A DNA stretch of 42,096 nucleotides from Tieghemiomyces parasiticus. Its lineage: Eukaryota; Kickxellomycota; Dimargaritomycetes; Dimargaritales; Dimargaritaceae. Location: NCBI GenBank assembly GCA_027575765.1, contig JANBPT010000353.1, positions 1 through 42,096 on the forward strand. Reading direction: 5' to 3'. The notes beneath the pieces are model-generated. The model saw only the letters and a list, made by a program, of their open reading frames with translations, did not search any database and was not told where the DNA came from. Both the position numbers and the translations under genes were made by a program. Positions 1-9,983 of this stretch are shown here, piece by piece. Numbering within the stretch: the stretch's first letter is position 1; the number at the start of each line of letters is the position of its first letter.

Positions 1-60
1 CAATGGTAGCGCGTGCGCCTCCAGAGCGCAAGGTTGGGCGTTCGATCCGCTCACTCCTCA
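1..60 (+). tRNA. tRNA-Trp (anticodon CCA), 5' end cut by window edge
   Basis: The 3' three quarters of a tRNA can be folded by eye. The anticodon stem TGCGC (14-18) pairs with GCGCA (26-30) around the 7-nt loop CTCCAGA, giving anticodon CCA at 21-23. The T arm is GGGCG (36-40) paired with CGCTC (48-52) around the loop TTCGATC. The 3' acceptor strand ACTCCTC (53-59) is followed by discriminator A60. Six T residues at 63-68 form a Pol III terminator directly downstream. The 5' acceptor strand and part of the D arm lie before base 1. No intron interrupts the anticodon arm. Confidence 0.9.
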
Positions 61-225
61 CATTTTTTGCCGGACTTCGGAATATATCCCAACAGGCTAT
101 AACATTTTGCAGCAGAAGCTTCCGTTGGCGCTATGTTTACAGAGCGGAAACTGAATCACCAAACATGACAAGAAATGCTACACTTTGCATAGCCTGATGA
201 CCTTTTTTTGCATTCCAACTTCGAG

Positions 226-1071
226 ATGACCGCCACCGATCCGAACCGAGACACTCTTAGAGTTCCGTCCTCTAAAAGAGGCTGCGAAACGTCGGAGTCC
301 GGTACAGCATCCCGAGTAGTGTCGCCCAATGGCCGACTGACGGTTGCCACCCTGCGCTCTCGTCACCGCCAGGAAACCCAGTCTGTCCTTCGCCCTTCGC
401 GTCGCGGTCCCCAGTCGACCAGCGTTGCTAGCAGGTCCGCTGCTCTGAATCCGCCGGCGTCATGTATGGCCCATACGTTACCGCCGTCGGTCCGGGCTAG
501 TCTACATAATGGGGAGACGCCGGTGTACGGTGTATGTGCTGGCAGCGGTAGTCCGCACGGACATGGACCGAGTTATGGTAACGAAGCCATCAGCGCCACC
601 GCTGCAGTAGTTGCGGCCGTAGGTGATGACAATTCTACCGACGGGACGCCCACTTTGGCCACCACGGCCACAGGCAGTGGCGAAGTCCCACCGTTTATTG
701 CGCGGTCGTTTTCAGCCCCTGACCACTTGGCCTCGTTCCCAAGCGGGCTCTTCTCACCGCCGATTCTTCCACCGGATTTCTATGCGGCACCGTACTACAC
801 CCGACGCAAGAGTTTACCCCTAGCAGACGCTTCGCACCCTGATACAACCAAGGCGTGGGGCTACGTGCTGCTGGTCGTGACGTTTGTGGTGTTCGCCGTG
901 GGGGTGTATACCACCATGGTGTCCAAGGTCTTGCCCATCACGGGTAACCGGTTTTTGGATGCTGTGCGAGATGACCAGTACTACTGTCTGTTGGCGCCTT
1001 TGACGTTGACCGTGGCTTTCTATACCGTCATTTGGAATTGGTTGGGCATGAAGATTTTTAGGCATAATTGA
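226..1071 (+). CDS. Small-membrane-domain protein with disordered N-terminus (unknown function)
   Basis: This encodes about 281 aa. The reading frame is open from 208, but that start would be TTG; the first ATG is at 226, so I start there. Residues 1-200 are Ser/Thr/Pro/Gly-rich and probably disordered. Two membrane helices follow, near residues 211-232 (beginning WGYVLLVVTFVVF) and 252-274. The protein ends a few residues later with WNWLGMKIFRHN. This compact C-terminal two-helix block resembles a short conserved domain of uncharacterised fungal membrane proteins, but I cannot name the family with certainty. A relation to PIG-P-like two-helix proteins is possible but unproven. The gene is convergent with the septin gene, about 640 bp away. 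The reading frame and topology are well supported; the function is unknown. Confidence 0.75.
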   Translation: MTATDPNRDTLRVPSSKRGCETSESGTASRVVSPNGRLTVATLRSRHRQETQSVLRPSRRGPQSTSVASRSAALNPPASCMAHTLPPSVRASLHNGETPVYGVCAGSGSPHGHGPSYGNEAISATAAVVAAVGDDNSTDGTPTLATTATGSGEVPPFIARSFSAPDHLASFPSGLFSPPILPPDFYAAPYYTRRKSLPLADASHPDTTKAWGYVLLVVTFVVFAVGVYTTMVSKVLPITGNRFLDAVRDDQYYCLLAPLTLTVAFYTVIWNWLGMKIFRHN

Positions 1072-1714
1072 TCTCTAAGGCATGTGTCTGTAGGCGGCGG
1101 TGGAGGTCTTGCTGGCCTTGGTGTACATTATGAGTATTAAAGTAATTCCATATTATTGGGTGTTCTGACCCGTGCTTAGTATGCTACCGCTTCGCGCCTA
1201 GTCCAGTAAGACGCAGCCAAAGAGGCACGTCTTGGCTGTGTAACCGCAGATAAAGATCGTGATGGGTGCGGGGAGGCATAGCGTCAATTGTGGTACTTTA
1301 TATTCGAGAGCTGCTCTTTACGAACAACGCAATAGCTCGCGCCTACAGCCAATGCCAAGTGCTGTGGGCGGGTGTACACCTTAGCGTAGGTATGGTATGA
1401 GGTTTATGAAGGCAAACCGGTGTGGCTCGTAGGTCATTAAAAAGAAAAGTAGAATAGTTCAGGATAAAAGGTGGAAGAATAGGGCTAAAGAAATGAGAGA
1501 AACTAGTCATTGTAGAGCACCTATACGCAAGACATGGCGAGCGAGGTGCAGAGGGTAGACATGGAAAAAGAGACTGTCACTTCTCGTTACGAGGTGGGAG
1601 AACGGTAGCAATAGTAATGGGAAGGTGGGAGAGAGAGGGAGAGAGATTGTGTGTATGTGGTAAAAGCCTCCGCCGTCATCAGAAGACAGTTACGAAGCAA
1701 ACATGGTCCCAACC
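1072..1714. other. Convergent intergenic region, no gene seen
   Basis: This is the 3' flank shared by the membrane-protein gene (plus) and the septin gene (minus). It contains AT-rich stretches that could serve polyadenylation on both strands. I see no RNA gene, repeat or supported reading frame. Confidence 0.5.
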
Positions 1715-3169
1715 CTATCTCTTAAAGAACTGCTTGGGCGAGTTGGCGGTTTGCAGGTTCTCAATTTCGCCCTCCAACTGCTTGACGAGGGAATGTTCGG
1801 CCTCGAGGTCCTTGTTGAGCCGGTCACGTTCGGAGATCAGGCTCTGCTCCCACTGACGGAAACGGTTCTCCTCCATCTTGACTTGTTCGGTGAATCGCTT
1901 GCGGAGAGCCTCTTCTTCATCCTTGAAGGCCTTGTTGTCGTTCTTCTTGGGCTTGGCCTCGCCAAACTTGCGGGTCTTCATCTGCTGCGAGCGGTACTTG
2001 TCGTAGTGGACCTCCTCGGTGGTCGAGACCAAATCGAGCATGTGGGTACGGATCAGGAGGCGACGCAGCTTCTTGAAGTCGCAGTGTTCTTCGTTCTCCA
2101 CCTCGGCCACGCCCCACGGGTACTGGCGGCCAATCACAGTGCGGCCGTCCGGGGTCATCACCTCGTTGACGCTGCCAATGATGGCGTACGGGCATGCCGC
2201 GACGGTGTCCTTGTTGCGTCCAGTGGTCTCTTCGTCTTCACTCTCGACCGGTGGCACGTAAATGTTGATGTTCTGAGCCGCGATCACCTCCAGGACGCGC
2301 CGCTTAAACTGTTTGAGGGCGGCCGGGGACAGGGTATCGGCCTTGGCAACCACCGGGATCAGGTTGACACGAGAGCCGATGGCCTTCATGGCCAGCACGT
2401 CGAGGGGCTTCAGGGTGTGACCCGTGGGGCGGATGAAGTAGAGGCAGGCGTGCACACGCATGTCGACGATGCCCTTGCGTGACGGCTGCTGCTCCTGGCG
2501 CAAGTACGACTCGTACTGGTTCTCGATGAAGTCCACCACCGGTAACCAGCACTCCGAGTTGTCGACGAAGTCGCCGAATCCGGGAGTATCCACCACGCTC
2601 AGCTTAACGTTGAACATCTTCTCCTCGACTTCGGCCTTAGTTACGTTAATGTCGACCGTCCGTTCGGTCTGCTTCTTGGCCCGGGCGGCAGGGTCCTTGG
2701 GGTCAACAATGGACGTGGTGAACATAGTATTGACAAAGGTGGTCTTGCCGAGACCGGACTCGCCTGATGGTGTTTAGGTGGGGGGTAATGAACAAGAAAG
2801 CCAGGGACAGTGTGGGGTTAGTAGGTGGGATACTGGAGAGACGAGGCGAGCGTTCTGGTGCGGGTAAGCGAACCGGTGTGCTACCGCGGCGGTCCACCTC
2901 GCCGACGGCATCCCGGGACGCAACAGCCAGGGAGAGGGAGGATCCCCGGCGCGCCTCGGCCACCGGAATTGGTATGTTTCGGCGGCGACGAGGAGCCACC
3001 TGGCCTGAACAGCCATCAAGCCACGGCCTGGCACTAGCGGAGACGATGTGTTGTATGGGAACAATGACCTACCGACAACCATCAGGGTGAAGTTGGTCCC
3101 CTTCTTGGTCACGATCTTGTGACGCTGGTTGGGCAGGTTAGCAATACCAATGCCGCCGGTCGGATGCAT
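1715..3169 (-). CDS. Septin (Cdc12-like), two exons
   Basis: Septins are GTP-binding proteins that assemble into filaments and rings at septation sites and the cell cortex. Exon 1 runs 3169-3073, an intron (2764-3072, 309 nt, GTAGGT...CAG) follows, and exon 2 runs 2763-1715, giving 381 aa. The splice recreates the P-loop GESGLGKT exactly across the junction, which confirms the model. Other motifs are the G3 box DTPGFGD and the G4-type AKAD. The septin unique element follows (from about EHCDFKKLRRLLIRTHM). A C-terminal coiled coil of about 70 residues is rich in Glu, Lys, Arg and Gln. The N-terminus (GIANLPNQRHKIV) and length fit the Cdc12/AspC group better than Cdc10, which lacks the coiled coil, or Cdc11. 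The ATG at 3169 is the first that gives this conserved N-terminus. Subgroup assignment is from memory and less certain than the family. Confidence 0.93.
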
Positions 3170-5560
3170 AGTGAAATCGTGCGGGGTTTGGAGGGGATGA
3201 GTGTAGGTAAAGAAGAGGTAGGGGACAGCGGGAGCGAGGGTGAACAGGAAAGACGGGATTAGCGGCAGGCGGGTACGATGAGGATGTTGTGGTGGGGATG
3301 CAGTGAGGGTAGAAGGACCTGAGGGATGATGAGCAGAGCTGATTAGTTCTGGGAGGAGGGCCGGGGAGTCGGAGTGGTTAGTTATCAAAGGTATAGGGAG
3401 CACGGGGCGGTCGCAAAAAAACTGCGTGGGAGCTGGTGCACCGGGTAGGAAGTCGGTACCGGAAGCAGGCAAGCACTGGAGCGACGCCGGGGGCTGAAGG
3501 GCCGCTTTGGCTACGTGGGGGAGAGCGGTGGCAAGAAATCAGGGGGGAGGGTAAGGGGCAAGATAGAGGGGGGATTGAATCGTCTGCAAAGTTTAAGCTG
3601 GTCGTCTGCACCACAAGTACGATCGTGGTTCAGGAGAGGACCGTTCGGGTCAGCTATGGCCCGAGACTCGCAGTAAGCCAGAAGTGGGAGGTAACATCGT
3701 CTATAGCCGGGTCCGAATGGTGGGCCCCAGCATGCTAGGCGGGCCGGGCGCCGTTGTGGGCTTCGTTGGCTAATTGTAGTGCCGCAAAGGCGACGATTGA
3801 GAGAGCGACCGGTAACCCGTTGTGGTGCTTTGGAAGGTGGGAGGGGCAGGGGAGCGTCTAAACCCGACCCCCGAGACCAGCCATCCGGGTGGTGTGCTGC
3901 AGCGCCGGCCACATGTGCATCGAGAACGCCCTCGATGCGCACCAGTAGTATATACGATATTCTCTCTCAGGAACCGTCCGCGCATACTCCGGCTGCAACG
4001 TGGTCTCGGTGAGAGTGGGTGCGGTCGTGACGACCGTCTCCTTTTACTGGGCGCCCCTTTGAACTGAGGGTGTTTTGATTGACTATGCTGCATGAGTGAC
4101 GAGAGGGGTAATACATGGACTAGACGCGGCTTGGCGGACTGACGGCGTAGTAATAGTACTGGGCTATCAGTCAAGCTGGGATGGTCGGGCGCTGAGGCTC
4201 TGCCCGGCAGGGCGCCTTGAAAGGGGAACCGGCCTAGGGTAGAGAGCGTGGCCGACGGTCACCATGCACCCAGCAGGTTTCGTAGCGCTGGGGGAACGGT
4301 CCACATGGCAACTGCCGCATAAGAACATTCCCTGCTGATGCTGAAGGGGGCCAACCTGCGGGCCATGTTCGTCGGCCGGCTGGGACGCACGGAGAGGGCA
4401 GGACGAGACAATTGTTGTTTGGATCCTAGCCTATGTATTTGTTCGCCGCCTTCCACTCCCTTTGCCGCGCCCCTCTCATCCCTGGTTGTTTAATAAAAAG
4501 TTTACAAGCCGCCGATATGTGCAGGATCCAATGACAGTCCCAGGCTCCCATGAAATAGCTGGCTGCCTGGCGATGAGAAGCGGCCATGGCAAGCCTGTGT
4601 GCATGCATGGGAGAGTGATGCGGGCGGTTGGTGCGCTAGGTGCGCGGCAGTAATGGCGCTGATCGCATGGGAAGGCGTGGGGTGGTTAGACTACATGGTA
4701 GTTGGGTATGCGAGCTGAGCCCTTCCCAATACCTTGGACCAGGAAACTTTTACATTGGACATGTAATTAGGGACGAAGGTGCTTCGGAAGCCAAGGCTCT
4801 CCGCGATTGCACCCCTCCTTAAACAATTTTAAGGACACGCCTGACAAGAGAAAAGGGGGCGGGGTGCCCCAGACAAATAAGGATGGGCTCCATCGTCTTC
4901 CCTTAAACGTCGGTAGAGATCGCCCGCCTTTCTCTCTCCCTCTCTCGCTGTGAACATGATAGGCTAGCCTAAATGAAGCGGCACTACATTGTGGGGGCAC
5001 GCCTTCACCGGATAGCGGTCCTGGTTCGTGGGGTACCAATACCGTCCAGTGGAAAACGCTGCAAGACCCGTACTATCCACACGGGGAGGGGGCAGCTATA
5101 GCTTGATCATGTAGTTCCAGATTACACACCTAAGGGTAGTTGCCATGCACATAGGATAGGTATCCCCGATTTTCCCAGCCTTGCTGGTGCCCAAAAGATT
5201 GCCCCGACTGGTAAAAAGAACCCACAGCTATGCAATGCAACCATAAACCTGACCTATAGCCTCTAGAGTCACTACAAAAAAGGAAGTCTGGCACTAAGAC
5301 CCTCCAGCTATTGGGAAGGTTACAGGATGCAATGCATGCTGGGGGACTTGGTAGCACTTGCAATGAGTTTCTACAACCATTATACTTGGTTGACCTGTCA
5401 AATGGGGCCGGGTTGAGTTGGGTTTAATTGGGATCAAGATGATGATGGTTGGAAGCGCCAAGCATAATGTAACCAACTGTACCCAGTTGGGAGATGGGCA
5501 CATAGGATGTTCATGTAGCCAGGCGTAACTGGCATCACAGATCTCTTCCTTGCACTTTTG
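3170..5560. other. Intergenic region, no gene recognised
   Basis: About 2.4 kb upstream of the septin gene. It has normal CpG content up to about 5.25 kb. Several open frames of 60-140 codons exist on both strands, but none shows a recognisable domain, consistent codon use or a convincing start. The septin promoter should lie in the first few hundred bases. I found no tRNA-like B box or repeat here. Confidence 0.4.
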
Positions 5561-5840
5561 GTGCCGCCTCTTTGGGCCATATTCTACCATCCAAGTGACA
5601 GCCAGCCAAGTGCATTAAATAATTCTCTGATTATCATGGCACATTAAAGATCCACAGACAAAATGTTGGTAACAATGACCAAGCATTTCTCCAGGGCAGG
5701 TTGGCTCTATTGGATAGAATTGGCATCTTTTAAGCAAAGTTTGACCAAGTATCACAATGGGAAAGCATTAACATGCTTGACAGTCTCTGCTTTCTTTCCT
5801 AATAGAAATCTCCACCTCCATCTTTGAGAGACTGGCCACC

Positions 5841-5971
5841 TGTGTTGATATTAGGCCCAAGTCTAATACCATAACCAAAAGGCTTTTCTCCTATCACAGA
5901 ATTTATGGTTCTGAAATAGTAGACTTGGACTTTACCCTGGGATAATCTAATGTGGTGGTTCCCAATCACCA
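5841..5971 (-). repeat. 133-bp hairpin repeat, copy A
   Basis: Reverse-oriented copy of an interspersed repeat that also occurs at 6973, 30283 and 33329. On the plus strand it begins TGTGTTGATATTAGGCCC and ends CCCAATCACCA; the last bases of the consensus end (CACCACA) have diverged. It lies just upstream of the reverse transcriptase remnant. No clear target-site duplication remains. Confidence 0.85.
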
Positions 5972-6039
5972 TGTGCCCTCCAATCTCTCACTTGTACTAA
6001 CCAAGCCCACACTTCTTCTCCCCAGTCAATGCCTCTCTC

Positions 6040-6972
6040 ATCTCCCTAGAGGTGCTGTCCCTCCTGGAGAAGGCCACCATTGAATGGGTTCACCCATTCA
6101 CCCTTGGCTTCCACACCCCACTCTTCCTTGTACCTAAGAAGATGGGCAACTGTTGTCCTGTTCTCAACCACTGTGCTCTCAACTGCTTCATTACTGCTCC
6201 ACCTTTCCACATAGAGGGGCTCCCCACCATCTGCTGCCTACTCTGCTACAACAATTACTTAACCAACATTGACCTTTTGGACATGTTTCTCCATGTTCCT
6301 ATTCATCCATTGTCCTGCTATTTCTTACAATTCAAATGGGCTGGCCACCACTACCAATTTTGCTGCCTCCTGTTTGGCCTCTCCCTATCCCCCTTGGTCT
6401 TTACTAAAGCTCTCCACCCTGTCCTGGCCCTCTTCCACTCCCATGGCCTCCATGTCTCTGCCTACCTGGACAACATCCTGATTGCATCCCCATACCAGGC
6501 CCTCAGCCTCCACCACTGCACCTTGGTCTAGTCCACCCTCCAATCCTTAGGGTTTGTCCTAAAACCTGCCAAATCAGCCCTGATACCCTCCCACTCCCTC
6601 AACCACCTGGGGCTCTGCATCCACTCCCACTCCATGTCCCTGGCTATTCCTCCTACCAAACTCCACACCCTACACCTCAAGGCCTGTGCTTTGCTATGCC
6701 TTTGTTCCATAACCATTTGTTGCCTAGCTTTCTTTGTGGGCTGTGCTCTCTCCCTGATTCCAGCCATGCTCTCAGCCAGCCTCCATATGCACCTTTTATC
6801 TTCCTCCATTTTGACTGCCCTTTGCCACCTTTCCTGGACAGACTTGACTTCTCTCTGCCCTGCTGCCTGCACCAACCTGCACTGGTGGGCCACAAAAATC
6901 ACCTCACTGGAATGGCCACTCCTTCCTCTCCACACCTATCCACCACAAGGTTTTCTCCAATGCCTCAAACAC
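6040..6972 (+). pseudogene. DIRS-type reverse transcriptase remnant
   Basis: The frame from 6052 is open to 6531 but begins with GTG, so it is a remnant and not a start. It carries RT landmarks in the right order: FLVPKKMGNCCPVLN (motif 1/2 region), LTNIDLLDMFLHVPIHP (motif A; the family has a similar D..DAYLHVPIHP), CCLLFGLSLSPLVFTK (motif B) and SAYLDNILIAS (motif C). Motif C should be YLDD; here the second Asp is Asn, so polymerase activity is unlikely. After the stop near 6531, connection-domain-like sequence continues (LGFVLKPAKSAL, then SMSLAIPPTKLH) until the 133-bp repeat interrupts it at 6973. The VPIHP and FGLSLSP motifs favour DIRS-type over Gypsy or LINE RT. Confidence 0.8.
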
Positions 6973-7107
6973 TGTGAGGTGATTGAGAATTACCACATTA
7001 GATTATCCTAAGGTAAAGTCTAAGTCTGCTATTTCAGAATCATAAATTCTGTGATAGTAGAATAGCCTTTTGGTTATGGTATCAGACTTGGGCCTAATAT
7101 CAACACA
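6973..7107 (+). repeat. 133-bp hairpin repeat, copy B (inserted in the DIRS element)
   Basis: Forward copy of the repeat, 135 bp, beginning TGTGAGGTGATTGAG and ending ATCAACACA. It separates the RT remnant from the RNase H start (GWGAM-like residues just after it). It therefore looks like a later insertion into the retroelement. It faces copy A in inverted orientation about 1 kb away. Confidence 0.85.
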
Positions 7108-7600
7108 CACTGGTTGGGGTGCCATGTATGCCTCCAACTTGCTGGCTGGCCCCTGGACCCCCCAGAACTGACCCACTCAATCAACTGGTGCAAGCTTTGA
7201 GCTGCCAAACTGGCCCCCCTCCTGGGACACTTCTCCAACTGCCACATCTGCCTATACATTGACAATATTACCCCCTTAACATACATCAGCAACTTTAGTG
7301 GCACCTTCAACCCTAACCTTCAACTGGTGACCCACTACCTTTGGCTGTTTTGTTTTGCCCACCACAGCATGCTTTCTCTATCCCATATCCACTTCTGCTT
7401 GAACCCTGCCAACACCCCCTCCCAGCCCCTGCCCCATTGCCTCAACTGATGCCAACACCCTGCCAACTTCCATTGCCTGAATGCATGTTGGGGTCCCCAC
7501 CACATGGACCTTGTTGCCAGCACTGAATTGACCCACCTCCACCACTACTGCTCATGGCTCCCTGCCCCACATGCAACTGGACCCAATGGGGCAACCTCTC
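7108..7600 (+). pseudogene. DIRS-type RNase H region remnant
   Basis: Translation in shifting frames gives a GWGAMYASNLLAGPW stretch (RNase H start), then an IDNITPLTYISNFSG-like stretch (family: DN..AVAYIN), then NACWGPHHMDLVAST. The last matches the WGP.T.DLFAS block that follows RNase H in DIRS/Ngaro polyproteins. Several stops (for example after SINWCKL) and frame changes mean no product is made. No ATG-initiated frame covers it. Confidence 0.6.
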
Positions 7601-7935
7601 CACTTGCCCACTTTGAAACATCATACCCCAGGTGCTCCACAAGATCCTCCTGGACCTGGTGGACATCACACTGGTAGCCCTAATGTGACCTTTGGTCATC
7701 TGGTTCCCAACCCTATGCACCCTCCTTGTCAACTGGTCTATCCTACTCCACTTATCAGAGACAGTCCCTGCCACCCACTCCATCCCACTGGCCTCCAGGA
7801 ACCCAAAATGGTGTTTGGCAGCCTGGCATTTAAGCAGCTCCATCTCTCAACAACAGACTTGGACCCACTGGCTCTTGCTGTCCTCCTGGGCCCTTGTTCC
7901 CAAGCTGCCCATAACTGATCATATACAACACCACA

Positions 7936-8979
7936 GTGACTCTTTATCTCTTGGTGCTGCAAATGCTCCCTGGACCTACACTCTGCCCCCCCCACCAGAT
8001 TGTCAACTTCCTTGCCTGGGGCTCCCAGGCACATTGCTGGCACTCATCCACTGTCTGCCTCTACAAGTCCACCACCTTTGATATATTCAACACCTGTCCC
8101 TCCCCTCAGCCAACCATCATATCCAACTTCCTGTCTGCCCTTGCTAGCCAGTCAGTCCACCTGGCTCACCCATCCTCCCTTGACCTGACCCCCACCTTCT
8201 CACACTTGATGGACCTTGGCCCCCCCTCCACCCTCCCCATTACAGTGCTCACAGGTAAACTCTGCTGGCTCCTGGCAATATGTGGCTTCCTCCAACTCTC
8301 CAATTTGGTGTGCATTGATGCTGCCCAGTTGTCCATCATTAATGACTCCCTATTTCTGGTGGTCATTGCCCCAAAGGACAAATGTTGGGGCAAATGGTAC
8401 ATCTGCTGGCTAACCATCAAACCCTTTGCTCCGCAAACCCTCTGCCCCATGGCAACCTACCCTGAGTATGTCTTCCAATTCTCCTCCCCTCTCAATCTCT
8501 GTGACCACCTGGTGGTCCCCAACCACCAGCTTCTTCCCCTGATCTGGGACATTACCCACCCTAACCATAGAGTCCCTGCCTGCTGCATTGCCTCACACAT
8601 CAGCTCCATTATGTGCCCCATTTTGGATGCCTTGGGCTGCCATATTTCTGTGCACACCCTTGGCTCCACATATGCTACCATGGCTGGTGCTTCTTGGTCT
8701 GATATACTGTCCCAAGACTTGTGGTCTGCATCCCACATGAGCTCAATCCCCTGGGGTTTTATTTCTATTTTATTTACATGCACTTACTTGCATTTACCTA
8801 GGTTAGCCCTGCCAGGTATAATACCAGTAGGCTGCGCTCAAGCTCAGCTGTACCAATACAATGTGAAGTCGTTAGGTATCTCTCCGTCAAGCTGGCTATC
8901 AACAGGGAAACCTCATAGACAGCGACCTCCCTTTTTATACCGTCCTCCGCCTTCCCACAATAATTGTGGGAGACCTTGA
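7936..8979 (+). pseudogene. DIRS-type tyrosine recombinase remnant, catalytic residues lost
   Basis: An open frame of 347 codons that begins with GTG, so no natural start. Residues encoded near 8640-8760 (HTLGSTYATMAGASWSDIL...WSAS) align with the C-terminal block of DIRS recombinases, where the motif is H-S-L-R-S-A followed by GVSLDDIL..DWSSAS..F..HY. The second catalytic Arg is Gly here, and no clear nucleophilic Tyr remains. The first Arg box (G.RPSDLA.I in the family) reads GFLQLSNLVCI, so that Arg is also gone. Catalysis is therefore not expected. That a 1-kb frame is still open despite these losses is notable. The last about 150 nt of the frame probably run past the element into flanking CpG-containing DNA. 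Confidence 0.65.
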
Positions 8980-9205
8980 GTGTCAACTTGGCCCTCTGTT
9001 TGGTGATCCCTGCTCCAATGCCAGAGGTCAGGTACTGCAACCACCAACTGACCCCGACACCCAATGGCGAGAGGATCCCCAGCTTGGTGAGGACGATCCC
9101 CTTGACCATGGGAACACCACAGGCGACTACCCCTATGACAACCACGACAGGGAGGCGGTGGGCAGGGAACTCTAGCCTGCTATCGATTGTAACTATCCCC
9201 CCCAT
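8798..9205 (-). CDS. Unassigned 135-aa hydrophobic reading frame
   Basis: ATG at 9205, stop at 8798. The central part is hydrophobic (PVVVVIGVVACGVPMVKG, then LGILSPLGVGVSWWLQYL) and could form one or two membrane helices. A TATAAAAAGG sequence inside the frame on the same strand (about 8933-8942) and a TATATAA only 3 nt before the ATG make a normal promoter-gene layout unlikely. I do not recognise a family. It lies exactly where the CpG-poor retroelement ends. It could be a terminal part of another mobile element, an exon of a broken gene, or chance. Confidence 0.2.
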   Translation of the reverse strand: MGGIVTIDSRLEFPAHRLPVVVVIGVVACGVPMVKGIVLTKLGILSPLGVGVSWWLQYLTSGIGAGITKQRAKLTLKVSHNYCGKAEDGIKREVAVYEVSLLIASLTERYLTTSHCIGTAELERSLLVLYLAGLT

Positions 9206-9983
9206 TATATAGGGGCATTAGCCGCCGCCCACCTACAGTGAAGTAGCAGCAAAATAAAAGCCATGCTTTAGTTACCGGTTTTGCCCTGCGTCCACCTCGA
9301 CCCTGGAGCTCGCTCGCTCCAGATTGACGAAGCTGGTGCCGTCTACGGGGTGACCATGACCCCAAACCCTAACCCCCCTCCCAGCCTCGCCGAGTTTGCC
9401 ATGTACTTGATTATCACGATGATATTCACTTCCTTCGCTGCCCCCCCTCAGGGCCTCCCTTTTTACCCTTCTTTAAATTGGCTGCTGCTACGTCAAGTGT
9501 CACACACAAGACACATTAAATAAACCCATCCTCCTCCTGGTACACTCCGCCATCGCCTCCCTTCACGCCTGTCTGCTGCACCTAACCGAGCCCTCTTCCA
9601 CACATTAACAGCCGCCCCAAAAGCCCCAAACCGTGTTACGTCCCGTGTGGCCCCCATATATTGGCCCTTCCCTTTACCCTATTGCGTGGCACCTTTACTC
9701 GTTACCCGGCACCTCTCTCGCTATTGTCGTCTCGGCCTTGGTACCTCTAGCTCCTCCCAACCGCCCTCCAGGGTACTCATAATCCGCACTTTTTTCACCG
9801 GCTTAGTGCTCAAGCCTCCCTGCCTTCACCTGTGCATTAGAGCGTCAAGCTCCGCCCTCTGCATACTGTTTTCCATCCGCTCCACTTTCCTACCTTCCTC
9901 TCTCCAACTCGGCTCAATTGACCCTCTCGGCCGCCGCCTCCCCCGCACAGCGCACTATAGCCCTCTTTCCTACCGTGCCGGCC
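8835..9983. other. Upstream region of the kelch gene
   Basis: Normal CpG content returns abruptly at about 8834. The region holds the unassigned minus-strand frame and a 17-bp palindrome (8954-8970). Otherwise it is pyrimidine-rich DNA up to the kelch gene start, typical of fungal promoters. I see no tRNA or other gene. Confidence 0.4.

Larger units (their letters stand above)
5570..8830 (+). mobile_element. Degenerate tyrosine-recombinase (DIRS/Ngaro-type) retroelement
   Basis: The order of remnants is reverse transcriptase (about 6040-6970), RNase H and the DIRS-type segment after it (about 7108-7600), and tyrosine recombinase (about 7940-8790). That is the order of DIRS-group retrotransposons, which integrate by a recombinase instead of a DDE integrase. 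Stops and frame changes break the first two parts. The whole block is nearly devoid of CG dinucleotides: I find one, at about 8431, between about 5,570 and 8,830, although C and G are common. Two copies of a 133-bp hairpin repeat lie inside. I could not find the terminal or internal complementary repeats typical of DIRS elements, so the ends are approximate. Confidence 0.75.

Noticed and set aside
3..197. 64-codon open frame at the left edge
   Set aside because: It overlaps the tRNA-Trp gene and its terminator; no protein feature.
1703..2482. 259-codon frame on the plus strand
   Set aside because: Antisense shadow of septin exon 2, with leucine-rich translation typical of the complement of a coiled coil.
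2774..3472. 232-codon minus frame upstream of the septin
   Set aside because: Only the part from ATG 3169 to 3073 is septin exon 1; the rest is 5' flank and intron read-through.
9361..9372. CCCAAACCCTAACCC-like telomeric sequence
   Set aside because: Less than three units in a promoter region; chance similarity.
9918..9983. Longer N-terminus of the kelch protein
   Set aside because: The first codon is TTG; fungal nuclear genes normally start at ATG, found at 9984.
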